Positions 58,410 through 64,000 of a stretch of 64,000 nt of DNA are shown in pieces (position 1 is the stretch's first letter; each line of letters begins with the position of its first letter). Origin of the DNA: Pseudomonadota bacterium (GTDB lineage: Bacteria; Pseudomonadota; Gammaproteobacteria; Burkholderiales; Sulfuriferulaceae); contig JAJYMO010000086.1 of NCBI GenBank assembly GCA_021786845.1, positions 1-64,000 of the forward strand, written 5' to 3'. The translations under genes were made by a program, and so were the position numbers. The notes beneath the pieces are model-generated. The model was not told the DNA's origin. It saw only the letters and a program-made list of their open reading frames with translations, and made no database searches.

Positions 58410-59618
58410 TTAGGCAAATTGCCCCGCCACCCATCCCGACGACCAGGCCCACTGGAAATTATAACCACCTAACCAACCGGTCACATCCACCACTTCACCG
58501 ATGAAAAACAGGCCCGAAACCGCTTTGGCTTCCATGGTTCTGGATGATAAATCACTGGTATCTATCCCACCTAAAGTCACCTCAGCCTTGGCATAACCCA
58601 AGGTCCCTGCCGGCATCAGCTTCCAACCGGTTAACGCCGCTTGCATCCCGGAAATATCAAGTTTACTGTGCTCAACCAAAGGTTTTTCCCATTTTTGCCA
58701 GGCACACCATTCCTGCGCAAAACGTTTAGGCAAATACTCGCTCAACAAAGCGGCCAATGTTAATTTACTATGACGCTGCGCGTTCAGCCATGCACCCACA
58801 TCAAGATGCGGCAACAAGTTGATGCTGACCGGCTGTTTTTTACCGTGGCCGTAAGCCTGCTTTTGCCAGTAACTGGAAATCTGCAAAATTGCCGGGCCCG
58901 ACAGGCCGCGATGGGTCATCAGCATGGATTCGCAAAAAATCACCGGTTGCCCGACACAATGACAACTCACCTCTAATGAAGCGCCTGACAAACCCTGCAA
59001 AAGAGCGAGTGTCTCCGGCGCAAGCGCCAAGGGCACCAATGCGGGCTGCGGCGCGACAACCCGCACTCCAAATTGCTCGGCAATCCGGTATCCGAACGGT
59101 GTTGCACCCAATTTCGGTATCGCCAACCCACCCGTTGCAATCACCAAAGACCGACACGCCAAGACGGTCTCCCCGGTCGTCACGTGAAAGCCGCCAACCG
59201 ACTTTACAACACCCAGCACCTTGCACGGCTGTAACCATTGCACAGACCCACGCTCACACTCTGCCTGCAACATCGCAATAATTTGTTGCGCGCTACCGTC
59301 ACAAAACAACTGACCCAGCGTTTTCTCATGATACGCAATGCGATATCGCTCAACCAATTGAATGAAATCAAACTGGCTAAACTGCGCCAGTGCCGAGCGT
59401 GCAAAATGCGGATTTTGCGACAGGAAATTTTCGACACTGACATCACGATTGGTGAAATTACAACGCCCACCACCAGAAATACGAATCCGCTCGCCGATTT
59501 TGGTCGCATGATCAATCAACAATACACGCCGGCCGCGCTGACCGGCCTGCGCAGCGCACATCATTCCTGCTGCACCAGCGCCGATGACAATGACATCAAA
59601 ATCCATTGCATTCCCCAT
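58410..59618 (-). CDS. NAD(P)/FAD-dependent oxidoreductase, HI0933/YhiN family
   Basis: DFDVIVIGAGAAGMMCAAQAGQRGRRVLLID; RISGGGRCNFTN; TLGGIDTSDLSSRTMEAK. Confidence 0.9.
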   Translation of the reverse strand: MGNAMDFDVIVIGAGAAGMMCAAQAGQRGRRVLLIDHATKIGERIRISGGGRCNFTNRDVSVENFLSQNPHFARSALAQFSQFDFIQLVERYRIAYHEKTLGQLFCDGSAQQIIAMLQAECERGSVQWLQPCKVLGVVKSVGGFHVTTGETVLACRSLVIATGGLAIPKLGATPFGYRIAEQFGVRVVAPQPALVPLALAPETLALLQGLSGASLEVSCHCVGQPVIFCESMLMTHRGLSGPAILQISSYWQKQAYGHGKKQPVSINLLPHLDVGAWLNAQRHSKLTLAALLSEYLPKRFAQEWCAWQKWEKPLVEHSKLDISGMQAALTGWKLMPAGTLGYAKAEVTLGGIDTSDLSSRTMEAKAVSGLFFIGEVVDVTGWLGGYNFQWAWSSGWVAGQFA

Positions 59619-59736
59619 GCGACATGACTCCGATTATGCTGCACATGGCGTCAGGGCGTTCAATGAAATAAATTCCTGCTCGAAACAAATGACAGCGAGA
59701 CCGGCGCGAGCTCAGACCAAATCATGATCAGGCATG

Positions 59737-60393
59737 TCAAGGCAATTGCAAACCGAATACCGCGCCGTGCGAGTGTTGATTGTTATGCAAAGACAATTGC
59801 CCGTGGCTGTTTTTATTGGTATGAATTTGCGCAATAGCATGAGCCAAATACAAACCTAACCCCCGATTAGTTTGTAAAAACGTAGTGACTGGGGCTGCCA
59901 GCATTTCTGCTGGATAACCAGAGCCATCATCTGTCACTTCAAGCACCAACATTTGATTGGCTTGATAAGCGCGGATTTTGATTTCATGTTGTGCAAAACG
60001 CAAGGCATTGTGTATCGCATTCATCATCGCTATTTCAACCAGTTCACGATCGAAAAACCAGTAACTGGGTGCATCAGCAACATCTTTCACTATTTTAATT
60101 TCAGAGCCAGCCAATATTTGTGCGTTCGCGACAAACTCATCAACGAAATCAATAGGTGAATAATCAGAAATGTGAGGGGTCAAATGTTCAGATTGCAACT
60201 TGAACAGCAATAGCATCCGCTCCATATGATCATTCACACGGTGACACAGCAAACGTGATTCAGTGATGGCGTCATCGACCACCTGCACCGTATCTAACTT
60301 AAACATTAACAATGCCATTAAATTTTTAACTTCATGCACATTTAGCGCAATAATCGTTTTAACATCGATATGGGGTGTATCAATGAGATTCAT
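59737..60393 (-). CDS. Small histidine kinase without recognisable sensor domain
   Basis: HEVKN H-box-like motif; N-box NAIHNALRFA; G1 VTDDGSGYP; G2 NRGLGLYLAHAIAQ. Confidence 0.82.
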   Translation of the reverse strand: MNLIDTPHIDVKTIIALNVHEVKNLMALLMFKLDTVQVVDDAITESRLLCHRVNDHMERMLLLFKLQSEHLTPHISDYSPIDFVDEFVANAQILAGSEIKIVKDVADAPSYWFFDRELVEIAMMNAIHNALRFAQHEIKIRAYQANQMLVLEVTDDGSGYPAEMLAAPVTTFLQTNRGLGLYLAHAIAQIHTNKNSHGQLSLHNNQHSHGAVFGLQLP

Positions 60394-62015
60394 GTGATGT
60401 TCACGCCGAACTTCAAACCGACCTCTTTCATTAGCCCATTGATTTTTTTGTATTTTTCAAGACTTGAATACTTGGCTTCATGTTCGCGCAGCAAATAACG
60501 CGCCATGTCCATCTGCGTTTCATTCCAGCCGTTTCTATCACTGTCAACGATCAAAGCGTGCGCCGCATTCAACGCGACCTGCACATTTTGCGGCATCCGT
60601 TGAGCCGCACTCACCAACAATGCAATTGCGCCGGCCAAATCACCTTTTTTCGCTAACGACACGCCCTCATTATTGAGTTTAATCACATCGCGGACACTGT
60701 TCTCAACCAATTCCTTACTCTCTTCGGCACGTCCAACTTGCTCTAACATTTGACCAACCATACCTTGCACTTTTTCATCATCATAAAAATTGCTTACGAT
60801 GTCTTTCACCAAAGACCGGCCTTCTTCAACTTTATCGTTAAGAAAACAACTTTTTGCCAGATCCAAATGAGAGGATTCAGGTAAAACCAGTCCATTCTTT
60901 TCTTTCATCTCCAGCGCTTTTTCTAATGCCAGCATAGATGCTTCACGGTTGCTCGCACCGTGATAAATCAAGCTTTCCATCACCGATGTTTCCAACTCAA
61001 AATCAGGTGTTTTGTCAAAAGATTTGCGTGCATCGGCGATCACTGACAAGGCCTTATCCTGTTGCCCCTCATCCAAATGCACCTTTGACAAACGAATAAA
61101 GTCACTGGGTGACCGAAAGAATGAATATCTCCCCTGATCCACCACAATACCGAAAGCGCGCCTGGCTTTCTCCAAATCACCATTGCGATAGGCCATTTCT
61201 CCAACGCGGGTTTGTCGTGACAATGTCTGCGGTGAGATCTCGACAGCTTGCTCCAATATGGCTTGTGCCAGCGCTGTCTGCCCTTGCGTTTCATGTTCTT
61301 TTGCCAGCAAATCATATGCTTCAAGATACTGTGGCGTATCAGCAATCGCCAACTCCAAAATCTCTATCGCTTCATCAGCCATCCCTGCCATGCTAAGCGT
61401 TTTTGCCAAACCGATTCTCGCCCAGGGAATCGCTCTGGCCGAAATGACTTGCTCATAAAGTACGCGCGCTTCCTCATGCCTGTCCAATGAGATAAGCAAT
61501 TCGCCTTTCATGCGGATTAAATCAATCGCAAACTTATTTTTCAAATCCAATAAAAGATCACATTCCACAATCGCACCGGCAGAATTCCCCTGCGCCAATA
61601 ATTCATAAATAACTTTAAACGTTTCTTTTTTCTCAAACACCCGCTCCAGCCGCAAACGAATCGTTTCAGGCGTAAATGGCTTCAGCAAATAATCATCAGG
61701 TGCCAGTTCTGCGCACGACACAACTTTTTCGTAACCGCGTTCGGCGGTGACCATTAAAAAAGCCACTGAAGGGGAAATTAGAGCGCTTTTGCGCAACTGT
61801 TCCAGTATCTGCTGACCATCACTGCCCTCCCCCAAGCAATAATCACAGACAATAATATCAAATTCCCGTTGCCGTATTCTGAATATGGCCTCGTTACCCG
61901 AGTTTGAGGTTTCGCATTTACCAATACCCAAATTACCCAACGTATGCTTCAATGAAGAGCACATTGCAGAACTGTCATCGATGATCAATACGCGTTTTTT
62001 AGTAAAATCCATCAT
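60390..62015 (-). CDS. Response regulator: receiver domain plus TPR-rich output region
   Basis: VLIIDDSSAMCSSLKHTLG...DIIVCDYCLGEGSDG...LLKPFTPETIRLRLERVF followed by TPR-like repeats. Confidence 0.88.
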   Translation of the reverse strand: MMDFTKKRVLIIDDSSAMCSSLKHTLGNLGIGKCETSNSGNEAIFRIRQREFDIIVCDYCLGEGSDGQQILEQLRKSALISPSVAFLMVTAERGYEKVVSCAELAPDDYLLKPFTPETIRLRLERVFEKKETFKVIYELLAQGNSAGAIVECDLLLDLKNKFAIDLIRMKGELLISLDRHEEARVLYEQVISARAIPWARIGLAKTLSMAGMADEAIEILELAIADTPQYLEAYDLLAKEHETQGQTALAQAILEQAVEISPQTLSRQTRVGEMAYRNGDLEKARRAFGIVVDQGRYSFFRSPSDFIRLSKVHLDEGQQDKALSVIADARKSFDKTPDFELETSVMESLIYHGASNREASMLALEKALEMKEKNGLVLPESSHLDLAKSCFLNDKVEEGRSLVKDIVSNFYDDEKVQGMVGQMLEQVGRAEESKELVENSVRDVIKLNNEGVSLAKKGDLAGAIALLVSAAQRMPQNVQVALNAAHALIVDSDRNGWNETQMDMARYLLREHEAKYSSLEKYKKINGLMKEVGLKFGVNIT

Positions 62016-62222
62016 AGCGTAACAGGGACCTTATGCAGAGGGCAGTTGCTATTGCCCGCCCATTAAAAATCATCAACACCAGGATTAATCCATCTCGTCG
62101 GCAAATGATGCTCACCGCACCTCAATCACCCGTGTCGCCATCATTTCCATCAACGCGTGAAGGCTTGTTCATCGACGACAACCCTAACCTGGCAACTTGA
62201 GTACCGATGCAAAACCCCCTGT

Positions 62223-62816
62223 TTAAACCGGGTGCTTAAACACCAAATCAAATGTCACGGGCACCGCTGCTGAAATCACAGGTAAGCCCGCCGCTTCTTG
62301 AAGTTTTTCTATGCCTGCAGCCAGCCCATACGAATCTGCATTCAGAATAATTGGCAGCTTGGTCGCCACTTGAATTTGATTGCCACGTAATTTCACCATA
62401 TGCAATATCGTTTTGCTGTCTTGCGTGACACCGTGCATACTGAGCTTGCCATTCACCGGCATATCCAGCGTCTCACCGACTTTTAGCGCATTGACTTTAC
62501 TCATGTCAATATTCCCGTTAAATTCTGCCGTGGGAAACTGTGCGACTTCAAACAGCATGGCTTTTAAGCGCTCATTGCGAATATCGTTTTGTGTCTCCAC
62601 ACTGGATAAGTCGATGACCAAATGAATATCGCCCTCATCGCTGACACTTCCTGACATTTTTTTAAATTGATGCACTTCAGCAATGCTGGTTTTTTTGATG
62701 CTGATAAAATTCAGACTGGAATGGTCATTCTCTAACTGCCACTGCGCATAAGCAGGAGTAACAAAAAGCATCGCGACAAGACAGGACAGCAAGCCGAGTT
62801 GATGTGTTTTTTTCAT
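62223..62816 (-). CDS. YceI-family periplasmic protein
   Basis: Signal peptide plus YceI-like domain (WQLENDHSSLNFISIKK...FPTAEFNGNI...GKLSMHGVTQ). Confidence 0.88.
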   Translation of the reverse strand: MKKTHQLGLLSCLVAMLFVTPAYAQWQLENDHSSLNFISIKKTSIAEVHQFKKMSGSVSDEGDIHLVIDLSSVETQNDIRNERLKAMLFEVAQFPTAEFNGNIDMSKVNALKVGETLDMPVNGKLSMHGVTQDSKTILHMVKLRGNQIQVATKLPIILNADSYGLAAGIEKLQEAAGLPVISAAVPVTFDLVFKHPV

Positions 62817-63222
62817 GTTGATCTCCTTGGGTTAACCGGTTATCTTTCGCTGCAATATTTGATAGTTAATGCAATATTATCACTTATTTCATCTTGTATG
62901 ACACCCGCACTTGCACAGCCAGCATATCAATCCGTTTTTACTGTAACGACCAAACCGCACATTAATGTGCCATTCCCGCGAAGCTGGAAATCCAGCAGCC
63001 TGATCCAACACGACGAGTCACCTTGATAGCGGTCTTCCTTCGCTGTTTTACTGAAAAATACCTCACTTACCCCATTTGACGCGTTTGCGCAGTATGATGA
63101 TCATTGTTTTACCAGAAATACCGGCGCAAGACGCATCGGATCAGTTTGCAGCCGATTTCATTTAAATTCGGCAGGTTGCCAGACAGCCGAAGGCCTTTCA
63201 TTCAGAGTGACGCTGGAGTATT

Positions 63223-63975
63223 ATGATGATATTCAAACAGTTATTTGAGCCCATATCCAGCACCTATACTTATTTACTTGGTTGCGCAGAAACTGGACAA
63301 GCGGTGCTGGTTGACGCAGTGTTGCCGACCTGGCAACGTGACTTGAGCGTCATCAATGCGCTGGGGTTGACCCTGGCTTATACTCTGGACACCCATATTC
63401 ACGCCGACCATATCAGCGCTGCGCATAAATTGCGTCAAGAAACGGGAAGCCGTATCGCCCATCCTGCCCTGGATAGTTTAGCCTGTGCCGATGTCGGCAT
63501 AGAAGATGGCAAACCCTTCATTTTCGGCAATGTCAGCATAAACCCGCTCCACACCCCCGGGCACACCGACAATCACTTTTCCTATGCAGTTGATGAACGT
63601 GTGTTGACCGGGGATGCGTTGCTGATTGACGGTTGTGGCCGTACCGATTTTCAGAATGGCGATGCACCGACTTTATACCGCAGCATTCACGACCAACTGT
63701 TTGCCCTGGCGGAAGATACACTGATCTATCCCGCCCATGACTACCAGGGACGCCATGTGTCCAGTATTGCCCAGGAAAAAACGCGTAATCCTCGTTTAGG
63801 TAGCAACAAATCCTTGGCAGAATTCGTTGAAATGATGGCTAATCTCAATTTGCCGTATCCGAAATTCATCGATTATGCCGTACCTGGCAATCGTGAATGT
63901 GGCATATGCTTACCCGAGGTTCCTGCGGCACTGCAACAGTATTGCGACCAAATACGCGACAGCCGACAGGGTTAA
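63223..63975 (+). CDS. MBL-fold hydrolase, ETHE1/persulfide dioxygenase-like
   Basis: LDTHIHADHISAAHKLRQETGS, LHTPGHTDNHFSYAVDERVLTGDALLIDGCGRTDFQNGDA, YPAHDYQG. Confidence 0.88.
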   Translation: MMIFKQLFEPISSTYTYLLGCAETGQAVLVDAVLPTWQRDLSVINALGLTLAYTLDTHIHADHISAAHKLRQETGSRIAHPALDSLACADVGIEDGKPFIFGNVSINPLHTPGHTDNHFSYAVDERVLTGDALLIDGCGRTDFQNGDAPTLYRSIHDQLFALAEDTLIYPAHDYQGRHVSSIAQEKTRNPRLGSNKSLAEFVEMMANLNLPYPKFIDYAVPGNRECGICLPEVPAALQQYCDQIRDSRQG

Positions 63976-64000
63976 TAACCCCATCAAAACAAAATCAACT

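Noticed and set aside
58208-58504. 98-aa plus-strand ORF
   Set aside because: Overlaps the 3' end of the YhiN-like gene, starts inside a hairpin and has no recognisable family.

Overview
The window is mostly a conserved housekeeping region, probably betaproteobacterial (inferred from gene order and protein character; no database search was possible). From left to right it contains: a 5'-truncated ACR3-type arsenite transporter; an EamA/DMT transporter with an apparent frameshift; rpsT; lplT; folA; an aromatic amino-acid/gyrA supra-operon (tyrA-aroF-hisC-pheA-serC-gyrA); a solitary unusual tRNA-Thr(CGU)-like gene; the alpha/spc/S10/str ribosomal superoperon (rplQ to rpsL); rpoC-rpoB-rplL-rplJ-rplA-rplK-nusG-secE; tRNA-Trp; a second tuf copy; tRNA-Thr/Gly/Tyr; ychF-pth-rplY-prs; tRNA-Gln; ispE-lolB-TPR-ygjP-plsC-gmhB-cca; tRNA-Arg; an ABC-F ATPase; a YhiN-like flavoprotein; a small histidine kinase overlapping a TPR response regulator; a YceI protein; and an ETHE1-like metallo-hydrolase. 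No CRISPR array, prophage, transposase or obvious defence system was seen. The best second-look signals are regulatory or structural: an attenuator-like terminator just before rpoB, a nested inverted-repeat structure between rpoC and rpsL, a uORF plus terminator before the ABC-F gene, a 1197-bp tuf duplication with sharp edges, a homopolymer frameshift in the EamA gene, an ispE insertion with an in-frame 12-bp duplication, a degenerate tRNA-Thr(CGU), and a sensorless kinase/TPR-regulator pair. I found no system that I can confidently call new.
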